Assembly (NCBI RefSeq): GCF_023821985.2
Contig: NZ_CP098805.1
Coordinates: 496,001-560,000 of the forward strand
Origin: Dyadobacter chenhuakuii
GTDB taxonomy: Bacteria; Bacteroidota; Bacteroidia; Cytophagales; Spirosomataceae
Direction of reading: 5' to 3'
DNA: 64,000 nt
The position numbers and the translations under genes were made by a program. Positions 32,238 to 41,713 of this stretch are shown piece by piece (position 1 is the first letter of the stretch; the number at the start of each line of letters is the position of its first letter). The notes beneath the pieces were generated by a model, which saw nothing but the letters and a program-made list of their open reading frames with translations, was not told the origin of the DNA and searched no databases.

Positions 32238-35200
32238 TGCCTCCGCTTTTTTGTCTTGTATTCCGTCGGCAGCATGTTGAACTTGGCTTTGAAGGATTTT
32301 GCAAAATAATTCGGCGCGGTAAAACCCGTCATGTAGGAGATCTGTGAAATGCTTAAATCACTGTTTTCCAATAGTAATGCTGCCTTTTCAAGTTTGATTG
32401 AGCGGATGAACTCGATGGGCGTTTGTCCGCTCATTTCCAGGACCTTGCTGTATAATGTTCCCCGGCTCATGCCGACGTGCTTGCTGAGATTTTCCACGCT
32501 AAGCTGGGCAGTGTGCAGGTTGTCCTCAATGTAAGACAGCATGTCTTTCAGCAGTTTTTCCTGGCTGGATTCCATCTGCGGTGCTTCACCCGACACTTGG
32601 ATGTGCCGCGAGTAAACACCTTTGAGAAGCCTGTTAAGCAGGATCAGATTGTTGATCTTGGCATTTAATATTTCAAAATTAAAGGGTTTGGTCAGATAAT
32701 CGTTCGCTCCGGAATTGAGGCCTTCCAGCTGCTGCTGCTCACCTGTGGATGCCGTCAGAAGAATGATAGGGATGTGTTTGGTGCGCTTGTCGGACTTGAT
32801 TTTCTGGCTCAAAGCAATGCCGTCCATTTCGGGCATGGCCACGTCGCTTACAATCAGTTCGGGATGGTGGCTGAGCGTTTTTTGCCAGCCTTCTTTGCCG
32901 TTGCTCGCTTCTATAACATGATAGAAGGGCATCAGGCTTTCTTTCAGATAATGTCTGAATTCGTCGTTGTCCTCAATGATCAGCACATTGGACGGATCTT
33001 CCAGATTGGCCTTTTCCGATTTAGCGAAGCCACTTTCCGTTTCATTCAGTGTTTTAGGCGTTGAGGCAGGCTGTTCGGTCACAGGAATAAGTTGTTCTGC
33101 AATCGGCAGTTCCACTGTAAACGTGCTGCCCGCGCCCGGCTGACTTACAACATTTATTTTTCCCTGGTGCAACTGCACAAACTCGCGCACAATGGACAAG
33201 CCGATGCCGCTGCCCTGGTTCAGAACCGTCAGGTCCGTATCGCTCTGGAAAAAGCGGTCAAAGATCTTTTCGTGCTGATCTTCTGCAATGCCTATTCCGT
33301 TATCCGAAATGTTGATTTGAAGCCAGTGCTTTCCTTCAACATCCGTTTGCTGCTGAACATTTAAAGCCACTTCGCCGCCTTTTGGAGTGAATTTAAATGC
33401 ATTGGAAAGCAGGTTAAACAAAACCCGTTCGAGCTTGTCCGCATCGAAATCCATCGTAAGCTGATCCGGCGCACTATCAATTTTGAACTGAATCCCCTTA
33501 CGGATGGAAAGATCACTAAACTGGTCGCAGGTGTCTTTGATAAACAGAATAATGTCACGGCGTTTCAGGTCGAGCTTTACTTCCTGTTCCTGCATATTTT
33601 TAAAATCCAGCAACTGGTCCACAAGGTTCAGCAGCCTTTTCGCGTTGCGCTTAATGGCATTAACCGGCGGATGCAGCTCGGTGGATCTGGTCTTGACGAG
33701 CAGGTTGTCAACAGGGGCAAGGATAAGCGAGATCGGCGTCCTGAACTCGTGGCTCAGATTGGTCAGAAACTTGATTTTCATCCGGTCCAGTTCCTGCGCA
33801 CGTTCCACTTCCGCACGCTGCTGCTGCTCTTTAAATTGCCGTTGCAGCTTTTGAATGCCGCGCCGCCGCATATAGTATACAATCGCGAATGGCGCAAGAA
33901 TGTAAAAAATGTAAGCGTAAATGGTCAGGTAAAAAGGTGGTTTCACGATCACCGCCACCGACTTGGTCTGCGGACCCCAGTTAATGCCGTCACCGCTGGC
34001 CTGCACTTCAAAAACGTATTTGCCCGGGCTCAGATTTGTATAACTGGCAAAGTTGGTAAGCCCTGTTTCGTTCCATTCCGACTGCATGCCCACCAGCCGG
34101 TGCCGGTAATGCATTTGTTTTGGATTGGTATAATCGAGGGCGGCAAAACCGATTGAAAAATTCTGTTTGTAATCCAGGCTAATGGTCCTGGCAACGGTAA
34201 TATCAGCATCAATAAAGTTCGAATCGGCGGGTGTAATGCTGCGATTACCAATTTTCAGGTCTTTTAAAATGATCGGCGGAATCCGTTTGCTGTCAGGCAA
34301 ACTCCGTGTATCGATGTAGTTAAACCCAGCAATGCCACCGAAAAAAAGCGTGTTATCAGCCGCGCGGATGCCCGAGCCAAGCACGAATGTCCGGTCCTGA
34401 ATGCCGTTATAGGAAGTGTAGTTGATGAATTTTTTATTTTTCAAATCAAGATAGCTGATTCCCTGGTTGGTACTGACCCAAATCCGCCCCTGCGCATCTT
34501 CCAGCACTTTGTTGACAATGTTGCTGGCGAGCCCTTCCTTTGACCCATAAGTTGAAAACTTTCTGGTACGCGGGTTGTATAACGCCAGCCCTTCACCCGA
34601 TGTGCCCGCCCAGATGTTCCCTCTGCTGTCTTCCAGAAGAGAAAAAACAATGTTGCTGGGCAGTTCGCTGCTTTGCTTGTCCAGCAACAGCGTTTTCTTC
34701 GTCACCGGATCATACACAGCAATGCCGGTGCCGTGCGACGCCACCCAGAGTTTGCCTTTACTGTCCAGCATGAGATCACGGATATAGCCGTTCAAGGGAA
34801 TGCTGCGCTGCAAAACGGGAACCCCCGCATCGTGAAATCTGGTAAACCGTTTCGTTGCAGGATCAAACAAATGCACACCGCCACCATTCGTGCCCACCCA
34901 CAATTGGCCAGACTTATCTTTTTCCAGGCAGAAAATCTCGTTGTTACTCAGGGTGGATGAATCTTTTCCCCTCATATATTGGGTATAAGCGCCCGTTTTA
35001 GGGTTAAACTGAAAAAGCCCGTCCTGAAAGGTCCCGATCCAAAGCTCGTTGTCCGCAACCAGTTCCAGCGTAAGGATAGCAAGCCCGGACGCTGCATTCT
35101 TGTTCTTTGGATTAATTGGAAATTTCCGGAACAAATTCGTTTGCCGGTTATAAACATTTAACCCGCCGCCGTCGGTGCCTACAAAGAGCTCGCCCGATCC

Positions 35201-36322
35201 GGTTTCCGCGAAGGATGTCACAAATGGCGCGCTCAATCCGTATGGGTCATTCACATCTGACCGCTTCAAGCCAAAGATCGCCAGGTTTTTATCGTATTTA
35301 TTTACCCCGCCCTTATAAGTGCCAAGCCAGCAAATGCCCTCATTATCTATGAGTATACTCCGCACCGATTTGTTGCTTAAACTAAACTGCGTCCTTGCAT
35401 CCGGGCCATAGCGCGTAATGTTGCCGCTTCGGGTATCCAGCATATTCAAGCCGGCATCCGTGCATATCCATAGTTGATAGGCGTTTTCCCAGGTAACAGC
35501 AAACACCATATTGGTGCTCAGGGAATTCTTGTTGTTAGGGTCATATTTAAAATGCTTGATAATCTGCCCATTCGCATTGAGTTTGAACACTCCGCTGAAT
35601 GTGGCGGCCCAAATGTTCCCCTCGCGGTCTTCAACAATAGACTTCACCGTGCGCGCACCGGCTTCGTCGGGCAGTGATTGCAGGTAATTGATATATTCCT
35701 CGCTTTTATCAGCCGGATCCATTTTGAACAATCCATTCCTGGATCCGATCCAAACCCTTTTTTTGCTGTCTATCGCAATGCCGAGGATCATTCCTTTGGA
35801 AATTTGGTCAGGCATGTTGGGCCTGGATGCGAATGTGCTGATCTGATGGCTTTCCGGGTCCACATTGATCAGCCCTGCTGTGGTGCCGACCCAAAGTTTT
35901 CCCGTGGCATCGCTGGTGATGCTCGTTACGCTATGGGGGGACGGAATGATCTCGAATGAATCTTTTCTTCTGTTATAAAGGTGCAATCCGCCTTCGATCG
36001 TGCCAACCCAGATCCGGCCTTTGCGGTCCTGATGCAGGCAGGAAATATCATTGGATCTTAGTGAGGTTGAATCCTTCTTATCATGCCGGTAAACGATGAC
36101 ATCCGTGCCGTCGAACCTGCTCAAACCATCGTCCGTTCCGAACCACATCAGTCCATACTGATCTTTCAGAATGGCCGTCACAGTATTTGATGATAACCCG
36201 TCCGTTGATGTCAGCGACGTAAACTTGGGCTCAGCAGGCTGCGCCCATGCTGTAAATGTCGCTGCACAGCATGCGATTATCAGGCAGATAAAACGGAATG
36301 TGAGAAGAATCTCTGAACGCAT
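32210..36322 (-). CDS. Hybrid two-component system (HTCS) sensor-regulator of the xylan PUL
   Basis: 1370 residues, full HTCS length. A signal-like N-terminus is followed by about 12-14 Reg_prop beta-propeller blades to residue ~690 (repeating patterns such as LMWFGTDDGLSRFDG and RIWVGTIEGGLHLYN), a Y_Y_Y domain (~700-790), and a membrane helix at about 798-818. The kinase follows: phospho-acceptor His near 856 (FLTNLSHEFRTPISLI), ATPase with DNGIGIAEDQHEKIF. A receiver has Asp near 1159 (IVSDVAMPEMDG), and an AraC DNA-binding domain occupies ~1265-1365. It should bind xylan oligosaccharides in the periplasm and activate the divergent susC operon. A 21-bp-spaced direct repeat lies in the shared upstream region. 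Confidence 0.96.
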   Translation of the reverse strand: MRSEILLTFRFICLIIACCAATFTAWAQPAEPKFTSLTSTDGLSSNTVTAILKDQYGLMWFGTDDGLSRFDGTDVIVYRHDKKDSTSLRSNDISCLHQDRKGRIWVGTIEGGLHLYNRRKDSFEIIPSPHSVTSITSDATGKLWVGTTAGLINVDPESHQISTFASRPNMPDQISKGMILGIAIDSKKRVWIGSRNGLFKMDPADKSEEYINYLQSLPDEAGARTVKSIVEDREGNIWAATFSGVFKLNANGQIIKHFKYDPNNKNSLSTNMVFAVTWENAYQLWICTDAGLNMLDTRSGNITRYGPDARTQFSLSNKSVRSILIDNEGICWLGTYKGGVNKYDKNLAIFGLKRSDVNDPYGLSAPFVTSFAETGSGELFVGTDGGGLNVYNRQTNLFRKFPINPKNKNAASGLAILTLELVADNELWIGTFQDGLFQFNPKTGAYTQYMRGKDSSTLSNNEIFCLEKDKSGQLWVGTNGGGVHLFDPATKRFTRFHDAGVPVLQRSIPLNGYIRDLMLDSKGKLWVASHGTGIAVYDPVTKKTLLLDKQSSELPSNIVFSLLEDSRGNIWAGTSGEGLALYNPRTRKFSTYGSKEGLASNIVNKVLEDAQGRIWVSTNQGISYLDLKNKKFINYTSYNGIQDRTFVLGSGIRAADNTLFFGGIAGFNYIDTRSLPDSKRIPPIILKDLKIGNRSITPADSNFIDADITVARTISLDYKQNFSIGFAALDYTNPKQMHYRHRLVGMQSEWNETGLTNFASYTNLSPGKYVFEVQASGDGINWGPQTKSVAVIVKPPFYLTIYAYIFYILAPFAIVYYMRRRGIQKLQRQFKEQQQRAEVERAQELDRMKIKFLTNLSHEFRTPISLILAPVDNLLVKTRSTELHPPVNAIKRNAKRLLNLVDQLLDFKNMQEQEVKLDLKRRDIILFIKDTCDQFSDLSIRKGIQFKIDSAPDQLTMDFDADKLERVLFNLLSNAFKFTPKGGEVALNVQQQTDVEGKHWLQINISDNGIGIAEDQHEKIFDRFFQSDTDLTVLNQGSGIGLSIVREFVQLHQGKINVVSQPGAGSTFTVELPIAEQLIPVTEQPASTPKTLNETESGFAKSEKANLEDPSNVLIIEDNDEFRHYLKESLMPFYHVIEASNGKEGWQKTLSHHPELIVSDVAMPEMDGIALSQKIKSDKRTKHIPIILLTASTGEQQQLEGLNSGANDYLTKPFNFEILNAKINNLILLNRLLKGVYSRHIQVSGEAPQMESSQEKLLKDMLSYIEDNLHTAQLSVENLSKHVGMSRGTLYSKVLEMSGQTPIEFIRSIKLEKAALLLENSDLSISQISYMTGFTAPNYFAKSFKAKFNMLPTEYKTKKRRHHEVTMSGR

Positions 36323-36412
36323 TGATATGATAGGGTTAAAAACAGAGCCCGAGTCGAAAGTTATCCCAAAAATGCAAGTTTGTCCCAGAATCGGGCATTT
36401 TTTTAGCCCTTT

Positions 36413-36444
36413 TGAACAATTGTATCCTTAATATGAACAAATGT
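36413..36444. promoter_or_regulatory. Candidate HTCS operator: 11-bp direct repeat with 21-bp period
   Basis: TGAACAATTGT (36413-36423) and TGAACAAATGT (36434-36444) match at 10 of 11 bases and are exactly two helical turns apart, the layout expected for an AraC-type DNA-binding domain. The second copy ends 26 bases before the -7-like element, where an activator would contact RNA polymerase. Confidence 0.6.
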
Positions 36445-36470
36445 GCTCACAGCAGGCTGCCTTGCTGCGC

Positions 36471-36478
36471 TACTTTTG
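36471..36478 (+). promoter_or_regulatory. Probable -7 element of the first susC operon
   Basis: TACTTTTG matches TAnnTTTG. No TTTG is found at the -33 position, as expected for an activator-dependent promoter. The leader would be about 155 nt. Confidence 0.45.
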
Positions 36479-36638
36479 TCGACAATAAATCAAATAATAT
36501 CTGGAAAAAGTGATGCACTGAAAATGACGACAAAGCCAAAGTTACACCCAAATTAAATATTGTCAAATTGACACTTCCATAACAACACCAAGACGACCAC
36601 ATGATTCAATCTAATTTAAACATCAAATCATACACAAA

Positions 36639-39600
36639 ATGCATGAACGTTTATTAAGCAATAACATGCTCGCCAGGATACTGGGTTTTTCTGGCCTACC
36701 TATTCTGCTGCTCGGCAGCATTTCCATGGATGCAGTTGCCGGTAATGCAGCATGGGCAGATTACGGCAACCGGCATCGTTCAGCTCTGGCAGCGGACATT
36801 GAAGTTACCGGAAAAGTAACCGGCCCGGACGGTGAGGCGCTGCCTGGCGCCAATGTGCTCATCAAGTCCACAACAAGAGGCACCAGCGCCGATCAGGATG
36901 GAAATTTCCGGCTCAGCGTCCCGGATGCGAATGCCGTTCTGGTGTTTTCGCTCGTGGGTTACGCGCCCAAGGAAGTGGTTGTAGGAACGCAGCAGATCAT
37001 TAACGTGACTTTGGCGGTCGACAATAAGACGCTCGAAGAAGTAGTTGTCGTGGGTTATGGCGTTCAGCGCAAGCGGGACGTGACGGGCTCGGTGGTTTCA
37101 GTGAGCGAAAGCACATTGAAAGAAGTGCCTGCGCCCAACCTCGTAAGCCAGTTGAAGGGCCGTGCGGCGGGAGTCTCGATTATTAGCAACGGAAGCACAC
37201 CAGGCTCTCAGGGCCAGATCCGGATCCGCGGAAACCGTACATTAACCACCAGCTCAGGTTCCAGCGATGGCTTGGATGGTCCGCTGGTGGTGGTGGACGG
37301 GATCCCGTTCGGTGGCTTGAATGACATTAACCCGGATGATATTCTAAGTCTGGAAGTTTTGAAAGATGCGTCAGCAACAGCGATTTATGGCTCGCGCGGA
37401 GCGGGTGGCGTAATCCTGGTAACAACCAAAAGAGGAAAAGTCGGCAAGCCTGTTTTCAGCTACGACGGTTACCACGGACAAACGCAGGTGATGGGCAAAT
37501 TCAATGTCATGAATGGACAGGAATATGCACAATTCAAAGCCGATGCAGCCAAATATAACCGCACAGCGCCGGGCACATCGGGTTATTTGCTGACCCAGAA
37601 AGAGCAGGAAGCACTTGACAATGGTGTTTCAACAGACTGGCAGGATTTGATTTACAAACCCGGCTTCATGACCAACCATCAGCTGGGTGTGCAGGGCGGC
37701 GTTGAAAACACGCAGTATTCACTCGGATTGGGTTACTTCAACGAAACCGGGATCATTCCGAACCAGAGTTTCCAGCGTTTGAACATTCGCGCAACCATTG
37801 ACCAGAAGATTGGCAAAAACGTCAAAATAGGTCTGAATACATTAAATACGCTGACTTACACCAACACGCCGGGCGGCGGGGGCGTGCCGGGCGGGCTGGT
37901 GCGACTGACTCCATTGGCATCGCCCTACAATGCAGACGGAACCGTAAATAATTTTCCGGCCGAAGGTTCTATTGATGCTGCTATCGTGAGTCCGCTGACC
38001 ATTATGTCCAAAAAGGAATCGGCCCTGGGCCGCACGCGATCATTGCGGACATTCAACAGCCTTTATGCGGAAGTTAATATTTTACCAGGATTGAAATACC
38101 GTTTCAATGCAGGTCTGAATTTCAGTCAGTCCAACCTGAATAATTACAACGGCCCGCTGACCTATTTCAACACGGCCACGACGCAAGCCGGATCCACCGC
38201 CGAGATCAGCAACACCGAATATTGGGACGTGAACTTGCAGCATTTGCTTTATTTTGATAAAACAGTTGCAGACAAGCATAAGCTGGGTTTCACTGCGCTT
38301 TACGAATACACCAAAAACCACTCGCTGGGAAGCCGCTTTACGGTAACCGGTGTGCCTGCCGATTATATCAAAACGTCCAACTTCTCGCTCGCTGCGGGCC
38401 AGCCGGTCGCGCCGTCGGATTTTGGAAACTCGTTTTCAGAGACTGGGTTGCTGTCTTACATGGGAAGGCTTAATTATAGCTATGCAGACAAATATTTGCT
38501 GACATTGACGCTGCGCCGCGATGGTTCGTCCACCTTATCTCCGGCAAATCAATATTTCAATTATCCCGCGATCGGTTTAGGCTGGAATGTGGTGGAAGAA
38601 GGTTTTATGAAATCGGCTCCGTTCATTTCCAATCTTAAACTACGCGGCGGCTGGGGGATTTCCGGCAACCGGAATGTAGGCGCATACTCGACGTTAGGTG
38701 CATTATCCGCGGGTTATTACAACTTTGGATTGGGTACGGCTGGTCAGCAGCTTGCTTACACTGTGACAAGTTTGCCTTCTAGCGACCTGAGCTGGCAGTC
38801 GACCTCGCAGCTGGACATTGGTGTTGATTTTGGTTTGTTCAACAACCGCATTACGGGTTCTGTGGACTGGTATCACCAGAAAACCAAAGACATTCTCCTC
38901 TCCGTACCGCTGCCGCCAAGCAATGGTGCAGGCTCAACATTGAAAAATTTGGGTAAAACAGAAGGCAAAGGATTGGAAGTGGCTGCCACTTTTGAAATTG
39001 TCAGAAAACCAAAAGGGTTCAATTGGAGCATTGACGCAACTTATTTCTTTAACCGGGAAAAAATCACGCAGCTGACCACGCCCGACGAAAAGTCCAATCT
39101 GGGTGCGGGATGGTTTGTAGGACAGCCGCTTTCCGTGATTTTTGATTATAAAAAATTAGGAATATGGCAGACCGCAGACGCAGAAAACGGCACATTAGCG
39201 CAGCAAACATCACCTGTTCAGTTCGCCGGACAGATCAGGGTGGAAGATTTAAACGGCGATAACAAGATCGACGCCAATGACCGCCAGATCCTGGGTAATT
39301 TCCAGCCTAAATGGGAGGGTGGATTAACCAGCCGTTTCAGCTTCAAAAACTTTGATGCATCGGTGGTAACCTATGCGAGAATGGGCATGAAAGTGCTTGT
39401 CCCTTACTTAACGGGTAACTCCACAGGTTCAGGCGGTTTCGCATTCTTTAACCAAAGCCGTGTAAATCAGGTAAAAACCGATTACTGGACCGAAACTAAC
39501 CCCACGAACGCATTCCCGGCTCCCGACGCAAGCGGTGCTGTGGCCAACTTCGGCTCAACATTAGGCTACTATGACGGCTCATTCATCAAATGCCGCAGCA

Positions 39601-39878
39601 TCAACCTCGGTTACACATTTGAGAGCAATGTTATCAAGAAAATCGGCGCGACTTCGGCGAGAATTTACGTCAACCTCACCAACCCGTTCATCATTTACGC
39701 ACCGTTGGTGAAAGACGACCTGGCGATTGATCCCGAAGGAAACAGCTATGCAACAGGCCAGTCAACGCTGAACCCGCAAGGCGCCAGCGACCGTGGCGCA
39801 CCGGAACGCCAGATCTCGGTCAACCTGAATTCTCCACCGGTAAGACAATTCACTGTGGGCGTAAACCTTAAATTCTAA
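36639..39878 (+). CDS. SusC/RagA-family TonB-dependent outer-membrane transporter (PUL 1)
   Basis: 1079 residues. A signal region (about 1-40) is followed by a carboxypeptidase-regulatory-like beta-sandwich (EVTGKVTGPDGEALPGANVL), the SusC hallmark LEEVVVVGYGVQRKRDVTGS near 135-155, the plug domain (VVVDGIPFGGLNDINPDDIL, LKDASATAIYGSRGAGGVIL) and a ~22-strand barrel ending VGVNLKF. With SusD it imports oligosaccharides across the outer membrane, here most likely xylo-oligosaccharides given the downstream enzymes. First gene of the operon, eight bases before susD. Confidence 0.96.
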   Translation: MHERLLSNNMLARILGFSGLPILLLGSISMDAVAGNAAWADYGNRHRSALAADIEVTGKVTGPDGEALPGANVLIKSTTRGTSADQDGNFRLSVPDANAVLVFSLVGYAPKEVVVGTQQIINVTLAVDNKTLEEVVVVGYGVQRKRDVTGSVVSVSESTLKEVPAPNLVSQLKGRAAGVSIISNGSTPGSQGQIRIRGNRTLTTSSGSSDGLDGPLVVVDGIPFGGLNDINPDDILSLEVLKDASATAIYGSRGAGGVILVTTKRGKVGKPVFSYDGYHGQTQVMGKFNVMNGQEYAQFKADAAKYNRTAPGTSGYLLTQKEQEALDNGVSTDWQDLIYKPGFMTNHQLGVQGGVENTQYSLGLGYFNETGIIPNQSFQRLNIRATIDQKIGKNVKIGLNTLNTLTYTNTPGGGGVPGGLVRLTPLASPYNADGTVNNFPAEGSIDAAIVSPLTIMSKKESALGRTRSLRTFNSLYAEVNILPGLKYRFNAGLNFSQSNLNNYNGPLTYFNTATTQAGSTAEISNTEYWDVNLQHLLYFDKTVADKHKLGFTALYEYTKNHSLGSRFTVTGVPADYIKTSNFSLAAGQPVAPSDFGNSFSETGLLSYMGRLNYSYADKYLLTLTLRRDGSSTLSPANQYFNYPAIGLGWNVVEEGFMKSAPFISNLKLRGGWGISGNRNVGAYSTLGALSAGYYNFGLGTAGQQLAYTVTSLPSSDLSWQSTSQLDIGVDFGLFNNRITGSVDWYHQKTKDILLSVPLPPSNGAGSTLKNLGKTEGKGLEVAATFEIVRKPKGFNWSIDATYFFNREKITQLTTPDEKSNLGAGWFVGQPLSVIFDYKKLGIWQTADAENGTLAQQTSPVQFAGQIRVEDLNGDNKIDANDRQILGNFQPKWEGGLTSRFSFKNFDASVVTYARMGMKVLVPYLTGNSTGSGGFAFFNQSRVNQVKTDYWTETNPTNAFPAPDASGAVANFGSTLGYYDGSFIKCRSINLGYTFESNVIKKIGATSARIYVNLTNPFIIYAPLVKDDLAIDPEGNSYATGQSTLNPQGASDRGAPERQISVNLNSPPVRQFTVGVNLKF

Positions 39879-39885
39879 TCCGACT

Positions 39886-41700
39886 ATGAAATCCATAAAA
39901 AACATAATAACAGCAGCCTTAATCGCCTCATTGAGTACGGGTTGCGAAAAGGTGCTCGAAGAACATCCGCAATCTCAGATCGTTCCTACCTATTTCAACA
40001 GCCCGGCGGGTGTGCTGGGCGGCATCGCCGGGGTTTACAATGACATCCGCGGTCAGTGGGGAACCGAAGGTTTCACGGTCGAAATGCAGGCCGGGACCGA
40101 CGAATTCATCCAGGGAGTGAATGGGGGCGGCGGTCCTGCTTACACTTACAATGGTCTCAACAGCAGCAACTTCGGCTCTGCCTGGGGCGTTGCTTTTCAG
40201 GATATTAATACATTGAATGGCGTATTGCAATACGGCGCGACCATTGATCTGCCGGAAGCTACGCGCAAGCAATATCTGGCGCAGGCGAAGTTTTTGCGGG
40301 CATTCTGGTATTTCTATCTCGTACAGACCTGGGGCGATGTTCCCTTGCATACCGAGTTTATCACCGTGCCTTCGCAAGCCGCATCACGCCAGCCGGCAGC
40401 GGACGTGTATGCGCTCATCATCCAGGATTTGACAGAAGCAGCCGCCGACTTGCCTAACCAGCCAACGGCACCTTTCCTGGGCAAAGCCGCCACCAAGCCC
40501 GTAGCGCAACTCTTGCTCGCAAAAGCATATCTGACACGCGGCTGGCTGAACAACACGGCTTCCGATTTTACACAAGCCGCAGCGATCTGCGACGACATTA
40601 TTGCCAAAAAAGCGGACTACGGGCTGGATCTCTGGCAGGATTACGGCGATGCATTCGTGCCTGCCAATGATTATGGCAAAGAAACGATGTTCGTCAGTGA
40701 CCACGTACTGGACCCGAAATACGGCTATTACCAGGTCGGCGGACAGGCTGGGGGTGGAGCAGCGCAAAATTTGAGCCCATGGTTTACTAACTGGAATTAC
40801 CCGAATAACAGCGGCATCAATTCGATTAAAAATGCAGCAGGCGCTTTTGTAAATAATGGCACTTCTGGCATGATCCGGGATTCCTATTATGGCCGTCCGT
40901 ATGTTCGGATGCGTCCGAATTCTGATAAAATCGCCAACGGGCCTCGTGCAGGTAAGAACTATTTTCTGGATCAGGCATTTACCAACCGCAAGGTGGATTC
41001 ACGTTATGCCAATTCCTTTTACACGGTTTATATTTCAAATACTGCGGTGAAAAATGAGGCAAATACTGCCAATAACCTCCGCGGGATTTCCTATACGACG
41101 GTTCCCGGCGTGGACACGGCCGTTTGGCTGCCCGATTATGAAGTGCCGGGCGCGCCGCAGTTTGTGGGAACGAGGCCATTCAAGGGCATTGTGGTGCCGC
41201 CAAGTCTTTGGAACAACGGTATTTTCCCTGCTTTGAAAAAATTCATGGATCCAAGCCGTGGCGCCAATTTTAATGATCCTTCCACACGCCCGGCTGTTCT
41301 GTACCGCTTTTCAGATGTGTATATGACGGGCGCCGAGGCCTATTTCAAGGCAGGTAACAACGCCAAAGCAGCCGCATTGATCAATGTGGTAAGACAGCGC
41401 GCCGCATTCCGCAAAGCAAATACAACGGCCGAAAATGCCGCCGCCGCAACCGCTATGACGATCACCGCAGCACAGGTTACGCTGGACTTTATTCTTGACG
41501 AACGCAGCCGTGAGTTTTTCGGCGAATGGCAGCGCTGGCATGATCTGGTGCGGACCCGCTCGCTCGTGCGCAGGGTGCAGGAGTGGAACCAGGAAGCAGC
41601 ACAATATGTGAAAGATTTCAATATGCTGCGCCCCATTCCGCAGTCGCAGATTGACCGGGTCGTAGAAGGTCCGAAGTTTCCGCAAAATTCCGGATATTGA
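39886..41700 (+). CDS. SusD/RagB-family surface glycan-binding lipoprotein (PUL 1)
   Basis: 604 residues. The lipobox LSTGC gives Cys20 as the acylated residue. The TPR-rich fold shows through QYLAQAKFLRAFWYFYLVQT, VAQLLLAKAYLTRGW, YMTGAEAYFKAGNNAKAAAL and the C-terminal FILDERSREFFGEWQRWHDL, LRPIPQSQIDRV. It should cap the adjacent SusC and bind xylan fragments at the cell surface. Cotranscribed: 7 bases from susC and 13 bases from the GH43 gene. Confidence 0.95.
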   Translation: MKSIKNIITAALIASLSTGCEKVLEEHPQSQIVPTYFNSPAGVLGGIAGVYNDIRGQWGTEGFTVEMQAGTDEFIQGVNGGGGPAYTYNGLNSSNFGSAWGVAFQDINTLNGVLQYGATIDLPEATRKQYLAQAKFLRAFWYFYLVQTWGDVPLHTEFITVPSQAASRQPAADVYALIIQDLTEAAADLPNQPTAPFLGKAATKPVAQLLLAKAYLTRGWLNNTASDFTQAAAICDDIIAKKADYGLDLWQDYGDAFVPANDYGKETMFVSDHVLDPKYGYYQVGGQAGGGAAQNLSPWFTNWNYPNNSGINSIKNAAGAFVNNGTSGMIRDSYYGRPYVRMRPNSDKIANGPRAGKNYFLDQAFTNRKVDSRYANSFYTVYISNTAVKNEANTANNLRGISYTTVPGVDTAVWLPDYEVPGAPQFVGTRPFKGIVVPPSLWNNGIFPALKKFMDPSRGANFNDPSTRPAVLYRFSDVYMTGAEAYFKAGNNAKAAALINVVRQRAAFRKANTTAENAAAATAMTITAAQVTLDFILDERSREFFGEWQRWHDLVRTRSLVRRVQEWNQEAAQYVKDFNMLRPIPQSQIDRVVEGPKFPQNSGY

Positions 41701-41713
41701 TAAAAAAAATTCA

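Larger units (their letters stand above)
36323..36638. other. 316-base divergent regulatory region between HTCS and susC
   Basis: No gene is present. It holds the direct repeats at 36413-36444 and a TACTTTTG -7-like element at 36471-36478. From the -7 element to the susC ATG is about 155 bases of A-rich leader. No -7 match was found for the HTCS gene on the minus strand. Confidence 0.7.

Noticed and set aside
36347-36396. GCCCGA...TCGGGC inverted repeat followed by a T-run upstream of the HTCS gene
   Set aside because: Only a 6-bp stem with a 38-nt loop; too weak to call a terminator or attenuator.
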